This document shows, in pieces, positions 9,023 through 17,703 of a DNA stretch of 64,000 nt (within the stretch, counting starts at the first letter, position 1; each line of letters starts with the position of its first letter). The notes beneath the pieces were generated by a model. The model made no database searches. It had not been told where the DNA came from and saw nothing but the letters and a program-made list of their open reading frames with translations. This DNA comes from Embleya scabrispora DSM 41855 (lineage in GTDB: Bacteria; Actinomycetota; Actinomycetes; Streptomycetales; Streptomycetaceae), in contig NZ_KB889664.1 of assembly GCF_000372745.1 (NCBI RefSeq), forward strand, positions 195,665 through 259,664, in the 5' to 3' direction. Position numbers and translations under genes: made by a program.

Positions 9023-10107
9023 CCGGAGTGCTCCCCGATCCTTCCGCGCCTGACCAGATATATGAGGAACGGCGCCCCGAGGAAGGCGGTGACCACGCCG
9101 ACCTCCACCTCCGTCGGCCGCGCGATCACTCGCCCGATCACGTCGGCGAGCAGCAACAACACCGCGCCGGCCAGCCCCGAACACGGCACCAGCCAGCGGG
9201 CGTCGGGCCCGGTGAAGGCCCGCAGCACGTGCGGGACCACCAGGCCGACGAACACGATCGGCCCGGCGGCGGCGACCGCCGTGCCGGTCAGCAGGACCAC
9301 CACGAGCGCGCCCAGGGCCCGCGTGGTGCCCGCTCGTGTGCCGAGCGTGGTGGCGAGTTCGTCGCCCAGGGCCAACGCGTTGAGCCGGCCGGTCAGGGCG
9401 AGCGCGAGGCACCCACCGACCACGACGAACGGCAGCAGGAACAGCGTGGTTTCGCTGTCCCGGCCGGCCAGCGAACCGACCGCCCAGGAGCGGTAGCGGC
9501 CGAGCGAGTCGGGGTCGGTCAGCACGAGGGCTCCGGTGCCGGCCTCCAGCAGGGCGCTGACCGCGGCTCCCGCGAGCGCGAGCTTGGCGGGCGTCGCGCC
9601 GCCCACGCCGGCTCCGCCCACGAGGTATGCGATCGCGCCCGCGACGGCCGCGCCCAGGAAGGCGAACCACAGGTAGCCGTGCGATCCGGTCAGCCCGAGC
9701 AACCCCACGCTTGCCGCGACCGCGAATGCCGCACCGGCGCTGACCCCGATCAGGCCCGGGTCGGCCAGCGGGTTGCGGGTCACGTCCTGGGCGACCGCAC
9801 CGGCCATGCCGAGGGCGACGCCGACCAGGAGCCCCAGGAGCGTACGGGGCACCCGCAGATCGCGGATCAGCCCGGCGTCGCCCGCGCGTTCGCCGCCGAG
9901 CATGGCGAACACCTCGCCGGGCGCGACGTTGCGGGTGCCGATGGCCAGGGACGCGAACAGCGCGCCGAGCAACAGCACGGTCAGGAACACGAACAGCCCG
10001 AGCCGTCGCGAACGCCCGGGCGCGGCCCGGGCGTCGGGTGTGGCGACGGCGGCGGACGAAGCGTCGGGGGAGTCGACCCGTAGAGACACTCCAGTAAGGT
10101 AAGGCAT
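9019..10107 (-). CDS. FecCD-family ferric-siderophore permease (first)
   Basis: A protein of up to 362 residues with the FecCD pattern: LRVPRTLLGLLVGVALGMAG, TRNPLADPGLIGVSAGA and a C-terminal VGVVTAFLGAPFLIYL. It is the first gene of the uptake operon. The ATG at 10107 lies inside the iron box, which is awkward for a repressed promoter; a GTG at 10089 with GGAG directly upstream is an alternative start, removing only six residues outside any domain. Function as half of the permease is well supported; the exact start is not. Confidence 0.9.
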   Translation of the reverse strand: MPYLTGVSLRVDSPDASSAAVATPDARAAPGRSRRLGLFVFLTVLLLGALFASLAIGTRNVAPGEVFAMLGGERAGDAGLIRDLRVPRTLLGLLVGVALGMAGAVAQDVTRNPLADPGLIGVSAGAAFAVAASVGLLGLTGSHGYLWFAFLGAAVAGAIAYLVGGAGVGGATPAKLALAGAAVSALLEAGTGALVLTDPDSLGRYRSWAVGSLAGRDSETTLFLLPFVVVGGCLALALTGRLNALALGDELATTLGTRAGTTRALGALVVVLLTGTAVAAAGPIVFVGLVVPHVLRAFTGPDARWLVPCSGLAGAVLLLLADVIGRVIARPTEVEVGVVTAFLGAPFLIYLVRRGRIGEHSG

Positions 10108-10113
10108 ACCTGA
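10095..10113. promoter_or_regulatory. Iron box between uptake operon and reductase gene
   Basis: The bases TAAGGTAAGGCATACCTGA match the iron-box consensus at 14 of 19 positions and keep the AGG...CCT core spacing. The site overlaps the apparent permease start and lies 113 bases upstream of the divergent siderophore-interacting protein, so it could control both directions. Confidence 0.75.
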
Positions 10114-10225
10114 ATGGCTTGCCCAGTGCGCGTGTCATGGCGTCGTCCCGCCGAATGCCGCACCCATGGCGGGGCGCGCGACGGTCCGGCCCGAGAATCG
10201 AGTCCGCAACCACGAAGGAGTTCCC

Positions 10226-11077
10226 ATGGCGCGAGACGACGAGACCACCAACCGCCGCAGCAGTCCCGGGCGTTCGCCGATTCGCACCTGTCTGGCCACG
10301 GTCGTGCGCTCGGTCGAGGTGACGCCGAGAATGTTGCGACTCACCTTCGGCGGCGACGGGTTGCGCGGCTTCGACGGCGGCAGGCAGGCCGACGAACACG
10401 TCAAACTGTTCTTTCCACCGAAGGGCGAGCCGATCCCGGTACTGCCCGAATTCGGCCCCGAGGGCCTGGTCTTTCCCGACGGCGCCACACCGCCGCACGC
10501 GCGGAACTACACCGTGCGGCGCTTCGACCCGGTCGGGCTCGAACTCGACGTCGACTTCGTGATCCACGGCAACGGCCGAGCCGTCGAGTGGGCACGGGAC
10601 GCCCGACCGGGTGACGTACTGGGCATCGCCGGCCCCGCACCGGGTTCGCATCCGCCGGCCGACGCCGACCAGTTGCTGATCGCCGGCGACGAGACCGCAC
10701 TGCCGGCCGTCGCCTCGATCCTCGAACGCCTCGCCCCCGGCACCCGCGCGCACGTCTTCGTCGAGGTCGCCGATCGAAACGAGGAACAGTGCCTGGCCGC
10801 GGCCCCGGACACCGATGTGCGAGTGCGCTGGCTGCACCGCGACACGACGACCGACGCCGAGGAGGATCAACTGGCCGACGCGGTCTGTGAATTTCCCTGG
10901 CCCGACGGCACCGTGTACGCCTGGGTCGCCGGCGAGGCGCTCACCGTCCGCACCATCCGCCGCTACCTGCGCAACGAGCGTGGCATGAACCGGCACACCC
11001 TGCACGCCGCCGGCTACTGGCGCCGCGGGAAGACGGTGGAGGAGTGGCTGAGCGAACCGGAGGACACGGACCGCTGA
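10226..11077 (+). CDS. Siderophore-interacting protein (ferric-siderophore reductase)
   Basis: A 283-residue FAD-dependent member of the SIP/ViuB family. An N-terminal FAD-binding barrel carries the RNYTVRRFDP motif, and the C-terminal NAD(P)H-binding region contains DETALPAV and WVAGEA. These enzymes reduce Fe(III) in imported siderophores to release iron in the cytoplasm. The ATG at 10226 has AAGGAG five bases upstream, so a longer open frame from 10166 is rejected. It diverges from the uptake operon across an iron box. Confidence 0.92.
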   Translation: MARDDETTNRRSSPGRSPIRTCLATVVRSVEVTPRMLRLTFGGDGLRGFDGGRQADEHVKLFFPPKGEPIPVLPEFGPEGLVFPDGATPPHARNYTVRRFDPVGLELDVDFVIHGNGRAVEWARDARPGDVLGIAGPAPGSHPPADADQLLIAGDETALPAVASILERLAPGTRAHVFVEVADRNEEQCLAAAPDTDVRVRWLHRDTTTDAEEDQLADAVCEFPWPDGTVYAWVAGEALTVRTIRRYLRNERGMNRHTLHAAGYWRRGKTVEEWLSEPEDTDR

Positions 11078-11251
11078 CGGCCGACCGGCCCGGCCCCGCC
11101 GGCCCCGGGCCGAACGCCTCGACCCGGGCCCTGGTCCGTTCCGTCGACGGGCGTCCGCCTCGGAACCGGGCCCGAAGAATCTCCGACGCAGGGTGTTATG
11201 AAACCGCGCGGTCGAGGCGTTACTCGTGTGACGCCAACGTGTGGAGGCCCC

Positions 11252-11761
11252 ATGTCGGGAAGCAAGGCCGCGGACTTCGAAGAGTTCGCGCATGCGCGCA
11301 GCAGTCAACTGCTGCGCACCGCCTGCCTGCTCACCGGCGACTGGCACCTGGCCGAGGACCTGGTCCAGGAGACCTTCGGCAAACTCTTCCCCCGCTGGAA
11401 CCGGGTGAGCACGATGGACGCCCCCATGGCCTACGCGCATACGACACTGGTGCGCACGTTCTTGTCCGCCCGCCGGCTCAAACGGTGGTCGGAGCATCCC
11501 GCCGAGGAACTCCCCGAGCCACACGCGCCCGTCGACGACGACATCGAGCTGCGCCTGACCCTCCTGGAAGGTCTGGCCCGACTGTCCCCGGCCGACCGCG
11601 CGGTCCTGGTGCTTCGCTATTGGGAGGACTACTCGGTCAAGGAGACCGCGGACATCCTGCGGACCGCGCCCGGCACCGTACCGGTCCGCGCCAAACGGGC
11701 CCTGGGCCGGCTGCGCACCCTCCTGGGCACCGAACTGCGAGCCCCGGCGGCGGCATGCTGA
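11252..11761 (+). CDS. SigE-family ECF RNA polymerase sigma factor
   Basis: A 169-residue sigma-70 family protein. Region 2 shows LLTGDWHLAEDLVQETF and region 4 shows LSPADRAVLVLRYWEDYSVKETADIL, typical of the actinobacterial SigE-like ECF group. The ATG at 11252 is preceded by GGAGG at 11243-11247. Its stop overlaps or closely precedes a gene for a membrane protein, the usual sigma/anti-sigma arrangement. Target genes cannot be told from this sequence. Confidence 0.92.
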   Translation: MSGSKAADFEEFAHARSSQLLRTACLLTGDWHLAEDLVQETFGKLFPRWNRVSTMDAPMAYAHTTLVRTFLSARRLKRWSEHPAEELPEPHAPVDDDIELRLTLLEGLARLSPADRAVLVLRYWEDYSVKETADILRTAPGTVPVRAKRALGRLRTLLGTELRAPAAAC

Positions 11762-11820
11762 CCGGGCCCGAACGCCACCATCGACCCCGACCCCGACCCC
11801 GTGACCGCGACCGGAAGGAC

Positions 11821-13053
11821 GTGCAGGCCGTGTTCACCGATGCGGACCCGTTCAGCGACGAGGACTTCGAGCGGTACGAGCGGGAGTTGCCCGGGGCGCT
11901 GCGAACCGCCGGCGACACGTTTCCCGGGCCCAGTTCCGACCTGGTCGCCCGAGGTCTGGCCCGCGGCCGGCGACGCCGGCGGTTGCGAACCCTGCGTCGA
12001 AGCGCCCTCGCCGCCGCACTGGTGACGGCGAGCGTCGCCGGATGGGCCACCGTCGAGGGCGCGTTCGACACCTCGGATCCCGGACCCGCCGACCGCACCG
12101 GCGCCCTCTGGGTGACCAACGCGCCGCGCGACCTGGTGTCGCTCCTGGTCAACGCAGTTCCTTCGGGTCGCCAACTGATCGACGGAGATACCTACTTCGC
12201 GGCGGATTCGCCGAGAGTGCTCCGTTCCCAGGCACAAGTCCAGGCGACCTACACGACCACGTCCGGATCCTCCGAGATCAGCGTGGTGGTCTCCCGCCCG
12301 GTCCCCGGCGGCCGCGAGGACAACGAGGCGTACTGCGCCGAGACCCTCTCGAAGAACGCGTGCAGTCGGTCGCCGGAGCCGGACGGAGGCGCGCTCACCG
12401 TGCGCAGGACCGCCAAGGAGAAGGACGGCATCAACCAGTTGTGGAGCGCCCTGTACACCCGCCCCGACGGCGCGCGCGTCGACGTCCGGGTCGTGGGCAC
12501 GTACAGCGAGCCCGGTGGCGTCGCCGGTGTCTCGGGCCTGAGTATGGAGCAGATCATCGCCATCGCCCGCAACACGGGCTGGGAATCGGTCGGCGCGGCC
12601 GTACCCACTCCCGCGCAGCAGGTTGTCGGCTTGGTGCCCGCCCTGCTTCCCCCCGGGGCGCGCGTGCTCTCGGCCGACGGGTCGTGGGGCTCGGACGAGT
12701 TCGTCGTGGACACCGGCTCCGGGACCCACCGGCTGGACGTCCGCGTCGAGGCCGGCCCGATCGGCGAGCGCCCGGTCTGCCCACCCGCCGCCAAGGACGA
12801 TGCCAAGGCCGGTACCTGCGAGATCGTGAAACTGTCCGACGGGACCCCGGCGAGGATCGACCGCGCGCGCACCGAGAACGGCAGGTACGTACCGTGGGCG
12901 CTGACCGCATTCCGTGCCCGCGGACTCCGGATCCGCTTCGAGCAGGACCCGCCGTCCAAGACGGACGCGGGCGACAGATCATCTGCCGGACCCTCCGTGA
13001 TTCAGGACCAGGTGAAGGTGATCGCCGCCTCACCGCGCTGGGACGCCCCCTGA
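11821..13053 (+). CDS. Membrane-anchored protein paired with the ECF sigma factor
   Basis: About 410 residues: an acidic N-terminus (FTDADPFSDEDFERYERELP), an Arg-rich stretch, one membrane segment (ALAAALVTASVAGWATVEG) and a long extracytoplasmic domain I do not recognise. This layout and position directly after the sigma gene suggest an anti-sigma or sensor partner. No zinc-binding HxxxCxxC motif is visible. Start is uncertain: GTG 11821 or 11830 follow GGAAGG, while an ATG at 11755 overlaps the sigma stop but would add a low-complexity Arg/Pro/Asp leader. Confidence 0.7.
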   Translation: MQAVFTDADPFSDEDFERYERELPGALRTAGDTFPGPSSDLVARGLARGRRRRRLRTLRRSALAAALVTASVAGWATVEGAFDTSDPGPADRTGALWVTNAPRDLVSLLVNAVPSGRQLIDGDTYFAADSPRVLRSQAQVQATYTTTSGSSEISVVVSRPVPGGREDNEAYCAETLSKNACSRSPEPDGGALTVRRTAKEKDGINQLWSALYTRPDGARVDVRVVGTYSEPGGVAGVSGLSMEQIIAIARNTGWESVGAAVPTPAQQVVGLVPALLPPGARVLSADGSWGSDEFVVDTGSGTHRLDVRVEAGPIGERPVCPPAAKDDAKAGTCEIVKLSDGTPARIDRARTENGRYVPWALTAFRARGLRIRFEQDPPSKTDAGDRSSAGPSVIQDQVKVIAASPRWDAP

Positions 13054-13062
13054 CGCGCCGGC

Positions 13063-13264
13063 GGGCCTGATCCCCGGCCTGGGCTCCCGATTGCCCGGGC
13101 CGGGCCCCGCTCTCCCCTTCCGGCCCCGACTGCCGCTCCGGGCCCCGGACTTCCCGGCCCGGGCCCGATTGCCCGCGCCGGGCCCTCGATTCCCGGTCCC
13201 GGGCCGCCGAATGCGCACTCCCGGCCGCTGATTTCCCCGTCCCGGGCCCCGATCGCCCGGACCC
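13063..13264. repeat. Degenerate ~20-bp tandem repeat array
   Basis: About ten back-to-back units of 18-22 bases resemble GGGCCCCGATTCCCCGGCCC, each beginning with GGGCC or GGCC and ending in a C-rich tail. They fill most of the 350-base gap between the sigma-partner gene and gtrA. No convincing gene crosses the array. It could be a minisatellite, a transcription-blocking GC tract or a protein-binding array; its role is unknown. Confidence 0.7.
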
Positions 13265-13405
13265 CCGCCCCCGTCGGGCGCCCGATCCCCTGAGGCCCCC
13301 ACCGTCCCGGCCCGAACCCACCGCACCGGGACAGGCTTCGCGCTGCCCGCAAACGCCGAGCCGCGCGCATCGGACCCGCCCGCCAACAGCGACGAGAAAG
13401 CACCC

Positions 13406-13909
13406 ATGTTCCTTGCACCATTCGAGCGCCTGAGCCGCCTGGCACCGGAGGTATCGAGGTTCGCCCTGGTGGGCGGTCTCGGCTACGCGACCGATGTCGT
13501 CCTGTTCAACATCCTGCGGGCACTCCTCGAAACCCCGTCCCTCCTTGCGAAGTTCGTCTCGCTCGGTGTCGCCACCGTGATCGCCTACCTCGGCAACCGC
13601 CGTTGGACCTACGGCCACCGGGCCACGTCCGACGATGCCGCGGACGCACGACGGCGATTCCTGCTGTTCGTCGGCTGGAGCTGCGGTGGCCTGGCCATCC
13701 AACTCGGCTGTCTGTCGCTCTCCCGGGACGTCCTGGGCTTCGACAGCCTGCTCGCGGACAACATCTCCGGCAACGTGATCGGGATGGCCCTGGCGACGGC
13801 GTTCCGCTTCTGGGGCTACCGCACCTGGGTCTTCCGCGCCACGCCACCGGCTCCCGACGCGGCCTGCTCGGCGTCGAACGCCGACGACGTATCCGGACTC
13901 GCGCGGTGA
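13406..13909 (+). CDS. GtrA-family membrane protein
   Basis: A 167-residue protein with four membrane segments matching the GtrA/DPMS family (RFALVGGLGYATDVVLFN near the start, NRRWTYGHR between segments 2 and 3, FWGYRTWVF near the end). GtrA proteins are thought to help move polyprenyl-linked sugars across the membrane. The stop overlaps the start of the next gene (GTGA), so the pair is probably translationally coupled. Confidence 0.87.
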   Translation: MFLAPFERLSRLAPEVSRFALVGGLGYATDVVLFNILRALLETPSLLAKFVSLGVATVIAYLGNRRWTYGHRATSDDAADARRRFLLFVGWSCGGLAIQLGCLSLSRDVLGFDSLLADNISGNVIGMALATAFRFWGYRTWVFRATPPAPDAACSASNADDVSGLAR

Positions 13910-16266
13910 ACGCCGCCGCACTCGTGATCGCCCTGGTGTGCACGTCGGCCGGCTGCCTGCATCTCGCGTGCGCGAGCGGGATGCGTCGAGCGGTGGACAT
14001 CGTGCTGGTGTGGCTGCTGCTGAGCACGGCCCAACTGTCCGCGCTGACCCTGCTGGTCGGCGGCCTGCTGCGGCGCCTCGAAGCGGGCGCCCTGTTCGCC
14101 GCCGCGGTCGCGCTCGCCGCGGTGGAGATCGTGGCCACCCGACGGGCGGGCGCCGACGCGGCCCGACGCCGCGGGGTCGCCGTCGCAGCCGGGTTGTGGC
14201 CGCGCGTACGGCGCTGCGGGCGGCATCCGCTGGTCGTCGTCCTGACGCTGCTGGTGGCCGGCCAGTACTGCTGGCGTGCCGCGCTCGCCGTGTTCCTGGG
14301 CCCATTGGACTACGACGGACTGTGGTACCACCTGCCCGGGCCTGCCATCTGGCTCCAACAGGGCTACGTCGGGCACACCCCTCAGGTGTTGTGGGCCGAC
14401 GTCTACCCGCAGGGCCAGGAACTGCTCACCGGCTTCAGCGGCGCGTTCGTCGGCGACACCCGACTCGGCTGGGCATCCGGCCTGCCTTTCCTCGCCCTGG
14501 GCGCGGTCGCCACGGCCGGCCTCGCCCGAACCGCCGGCGCCCGTCGCGCACACGCCACCCTGGCGGGCCTCGGCATCCTGGCCGTCCCCGCGGTATTCCT
14601 GGAAGCCTCCACCACCTACGTCGACTTCGCCACCACCGCGACCACCCTGACCGCCCTGCACCTGACCCTGGGCATTCTCCCCGCCGTCCAAAACGCCATC
14701 GACCACGGTCGGGACGCGATCGGTTGTCTGCGCCGCCGGGTCCCGATCGTCGGGACCGCACTGGGACTGGCCATCGGCGTCAAGTCCTCGAACCTGCTGA
14801 CCGCCGTCGTGGTCGGCGCCCTCGTGCTGGTGCAGACCTGGCGCGTGGTCGGCGCCCTGCGCCGCGCCTCACCGCCCACGGAGCGGCAACCGGTGGCGCG
14901 CGCACGCCGGTTGCGCGCCCACGCCGCCGCGACCGCCCGGATCGCGCTGCCGAACGCGGCCGTACTGGGCCTGCTCGCGACGGCGTTGGGCGGCTACTGG
15001 TACATCCGCACCTGGATCAGGTACGGCAACCCGTTCCACCCGTTCACCATGCTCGGCTTCCACGGCAGGGGATCGGTCGACGAACTGATCATCGTCCACA
15101 ACACGGTTCCGCAGCTCGCCGGTGAGGGCAAGCTTCGCGCCACCTGGCACTCGTGGCTCTACGACCGCGAACGGGTGGCCTACACCCACGACCAGCAGCC
15201 GGGAGGCTTCGGCCTGCAATGGATCTACGTCCTGCTCCCGATCGTGCTGGTCGCCCTCGCCCTGTTCGTGCTCAGGCGCCGCTTCGACCTGCTGTGGGGG
15301 CTGCTGCTTCCGGTCCTCGTCTCGGCGACCGCGTCTCCGGCGCCGTGGTGGGCGCGATACCAATTGATCGTGCCGGCGTTCGGCTGCGTGTGCCTGGCCG
15401 CCGTGCAGACCGCCTTGGCGCCACGGCCGAGAGACCGCCCGGGAGCACCCCGTGTGATCGTGCCACCGCTGCTTCGACGCGGTGCGGCCGGGCTGCCGGC
15501 GGTCGCGTTCGTCGCGACCACGGCGATCTCCATGTGGTGGGCCACGCAGCCGACCAACACCTGGATCGGCGATCGAACGTTCGCCCACCGCGCGACCGTC
15601 CGCGAGACCCTGGACCTGATGGGCGACCCGAATCGCGACCGACACATCCTGCCCACGGCCGCCTACGCGGCGATGAACCGCGTCCCCGACGGCCGGACGG
15701 TGGCCTTCACCGAATTCACCCACCAGCGCTTCGTGCAACTGATCATGGGCGAACGCGGACAGCGGCGTGTCACCAGCCTGGGCGAACCGCGCGACGCCGC
15801 GGACTTCACCCGCCGACTGCGCGCATCCGGCGCCCGGTACGTACTGCTGACCACCGGCGGCCCGGATCGCGACCTGCTGCTCGCCGTCCTGAGCGACCGC
15901 GCCCACTATCGGCCGGTGGTGCGCGGGAACGGCGCGATCGGTTGGTTCGGCGGTGGATCCGGCGCGGAACTCTTCGAGGTCGGCGACTTCACCGCGACCG
16001 TATGCGCCGACCGACAGCCCCGACTGGCGGTCTCGAAGCCGGCCCCGGACACGATCGCCGTCTCGCTTCGGGACGCCTGCGCGGCACCGCTGTTCGAAGT
16101 CGAGGTGACGCTCATGGACGAGACCGGGAAGACGACCGCCCGCACGTGGACCACGGGGGAGGGCGAAGCGGTCCTGCGCATACCGTCCGACCTGGGCGGA
16201 AAGCCGCTGCGGGTGCGCTTCGCGGGCGACGGCTACCACGGCCCGGCCGAGACCGCCGCCGGCTGA
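13906..16266 (+). CDS. Large multi-pass membrane protein, GT-C glycosyltransferase-like
   Basis: A 786-residue protein with about a dozen membrane segments. A loop after the early segments contains DYDGLWYHLPGPAIW (Asp135, Asp137), resembling the acidic first-loop motif of GT-C enzymes that use lipid-linked sugars. About the last 90 residues form a soluble, probably beta-rich Ig-like tail (FEVEVTLMDETGK). The GTG start overlaps the gtrA stop, and pairing with GtrA supports a role in transferring sugars from polyprenyl carriers at the outer face. Donor and acceptor are unknown; the enzyme class is a motif-level inference. Confidence 0.65.
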   Translation: MNAAALVIALVCTSAGCLHLACASGMRRAVDIVLVWLLLSTAQLSALTLLVGGLLRRLEAGALFAAAVALAAVEIVATRRAGADAARRRGVAVAAGLWPRVRRCGRHPLVVVLTLLVAGQYCWRAALAVFLGPLDYDGLWYHLPGPAIWLQQGYVGHTPQVLWADVYPQGQELLTGFSGAFVGDTRLGWASGLPFLALGAVATAGLARTAGARRAHATLAGLGILAVPAVFLEASTTYVDFATTATTLTALHLTLGILPAVQNAIDHGRDAIGCLRRRVPIVGTALGLAIGVKSSNLLTAVVVGALVLVQTWRVVGALRRASPPTERQPVARARRLRAHAAATARIALPNAAVLGLLATALGGYWYIRTWIRYGNPFHPFTMLGFHGRGSVDELIIVHNTVPQLAGEGKLRATWHSWLYDRERVAYTHDQQPGGFGLQWIYVLLPIVLVALALFVLRRRFDLLWGLLLPVLVSATASPAPWWARYQLIVPAFGCVCLAAVQTALAPRPRDRPGAPRVIVPPLLRRGAAGLPAVAFVATTAISMWWATQPTNTWIGDRTFAHRATVRETLDLMGDPNRDRHILPTAAYAAMNRVPDGRTVAFTEFTHQRFVQLIMGERGQRRVTSLGEPRDAADFTRRLRASGARYVLLTTGGPDRDLLLAVLSDRAHYRPVVRGNGAIGWFGGGSGAELFEVGDFTATVCADRQPRLAVSKPAPDTIAVSLRDACAAPLFEVEVTLMDETGKTTARTWTTGEGEAVLRIPSDLGGKPLRVRFAGDGYHGPAETAAG

Positions 16267-16458
16267 CGTCGTGCGGCCGCGCCCGTCCCCGTCGCTGCGG
16301 TCGTTTCCCCAGGTGAGGACCGGTGCAGGTGGGAGCGGCCGGACCGAAGGCGGCGGATTCCGGGGCTCGGGTACTTGTCGTATCGGACAGAAGGGGTACC
16401 GGAGTCCTGGGTCTCCCGGACGAGGCGCACGGTGCGGTGGTTGCCTAGCGTCGGAGTC

Positions 16459-17628
16459 ATGAAATCAGATGATTTTCACCCACCCTGTGATACCGACAGT
16501 GCGCCGGCCGAGCCCCGGCACGGGCCGGCGTCGAACCCGGCCCGGGGCCTGATCCCGGTCCTGCCGCTGCTGGGCCTGGCCGCCACGGTCAGCACCGCAC
16601 CGGTGCGCACCGCCACCCCGTCGGCGATGCGCCCGGACATCACCGCCTCGCGCGGTGACCCGGCGGGTGCCCTGGCGCGCTCCGCGTACACGTTGGGCAG
16701 TATCGTCCCGGGCGGTTCCGCGGCGGATCTGCGGGCGTTCGACACGATGGTCCGCGGTGCGGAGGTGGTCGGCGTGGGCGCGGCCACGCACGGGTCGAGC
16801 GAGTTCTGCACGCTCAAGCACCGCCTGTTCCGGCACCTGGTCGAAAACCAGGGCTTCCGGAGCTTCGTCTTCGCCGCCGGTCGGGGAGCCGGGGTCCGCT
16901 TGGACGCGTGGGTACTGCACGGCACGGGCCATCTGAGGACGATCATGGACGAGGAGTTCCAAGCCGGCAGCAGCCACTGGAACACCACCGAGACGCGCGA
17001 CCTGTTCCGATGGATGCGGACCTGGAACGTGCGCCACCCCGACAGCCCGGTGCGCGTGGTCGGCGCCGGCGTCGACCACGCCGACCCCGCGCCGTTCGAC
17101 ACCACCGACGAAGCCGCGGCCGCGAAGCGCCACCGCGACCGGGTCATGGCCGACACCACCCTGTGGTGGCAACGCCACACCGGCACCAAGGTCTTCCTCT
17201 CCGCGCACAACAGCCAAGTCGCCGGCGAGACCCCGGTGCAGGTGTCCGACCACCGGCCCGAGACCCCCGGGCAACTCCTGCGCGAACACCTGGGCACCCG
17301 CTACGTCAACGCCGGATTCACCTTCGGCCAGGGATCCTTCAACGCCATCGACGCGAACGCCCCAGGCACGCCCTGGCGTCGCTTCGACATCGGTCCGGCC
17401 ATCGCACACGGCGGCGAGGACGTGTTGGAACAGGTCTCCCGACGCGACTGGTACCTCGACACCCGCACCGTGCCCCCCGGCACCGCACGCGACTGGCTCG
17501 CCGCCGCCCACCCGACCCGCGGCCTCGGTGCACACTGGCCGTGCAACGAATACGAGAACACTCGCCTGGGCCCGAGCTACGACATCCTCATCCATCTGCA
17601 CCACATCAGCGCGGCCCACCGACGCTGA
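16459..17628 (+). CDS. Erythromycin-esterase-family protein lacking catalytic residues
   Basis: A 389-residue protein with an N-terminal hydrophobic stretch (residues 30-46, possible signal) and an EreA/EreB-type domain from about residue 80. Family landmarks are clear: THGSSEF, KHRLFRHLVENQGF, WNTTETRDLFRWMRTWN. However, the motif usually written GEATHG reads GAATHG (Ala108 before His111), the next acidic site usually FALEAD reads FVFAAG (Ala139), and the HN.H motif reads AHNSQV (Gln253). Three positions implicated in EreB catalysis are therefore altered. It is probably not a normal esterase. No resistance partner lies alongside. Start ATG at 16459 has only a close CGGAG. Confidence 0.8.
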   Translation: MKSDDFHPPCDTDSAPAEPRHGPASNPARGLIPVLPLLGLAATVSTAPVRTATPSAMRPDITASRGDPAGALARSAYTLGSIVPGGSAADLRAFDTMVRGAEVVGVGAATHGSSEFCTLKHRLFRHLVENQGFRSFVFAAGRGAGVRLDAWVLHGTGHLRTIMDEEFQAGSSHWNTTETRDLFRWMRTWNVRHPDSPVRVVGAGVDHADPAPFDTTDEAAAAKRHRDRVMADTTLWWQRHTGTKVFLSAHNSQVAGETPVQVSDHRPETPGQLLREHLGTRYVNAGFTFGQGSFNAIDANAPGTPWRRFDIGPAIAHGGEDVLEQVSRRDWYLDTRTVPPGTARDWLAAAHPTRGLGAHWPCNEYENTRLGPSYDILIHLHHISAAHRR

Positions 17629-17703
17629 CCCACCGGAGCGGCTGTCGGCGTCGTCCCTGCCCGGCGGGCGCCCTACCGGCGGCCCACAGGCGTCGTCCCG
17701 ATG

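Noticed and set aside
9023-11524. The long reverse frame that extends the second FecCD permease far upstream
   Set aside because: It crosses the first permease, the reductase and the sigma gene, and the ATG at 9022 with a 4-base overlap gives a normal-length permease.
11044-11820. N-terminal extension of the sigma-partner gene over the whole sigma factor
   Set aside because: It is an out-of-frame shadow of the sigma gene; recognisable protein begins only after about 11830.
13063-13264. CRISPR array
   Set aside because: Units are adjacent and degenerate, without unique spacers; no Cas genes are present.
12554-14305. Large reverse-strand open frame across the repeat array and gtrA
   Set aside because: It is Arg/Ser/Pro-rich without motifs and antisense to clear genes; the array's repetition keeps it open.
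16459-17628. Macrolide-resistance gene
   Set aside because: The fold matches erythromycin esterases, but key catalytic residues are missing and no macrolide genes are near.
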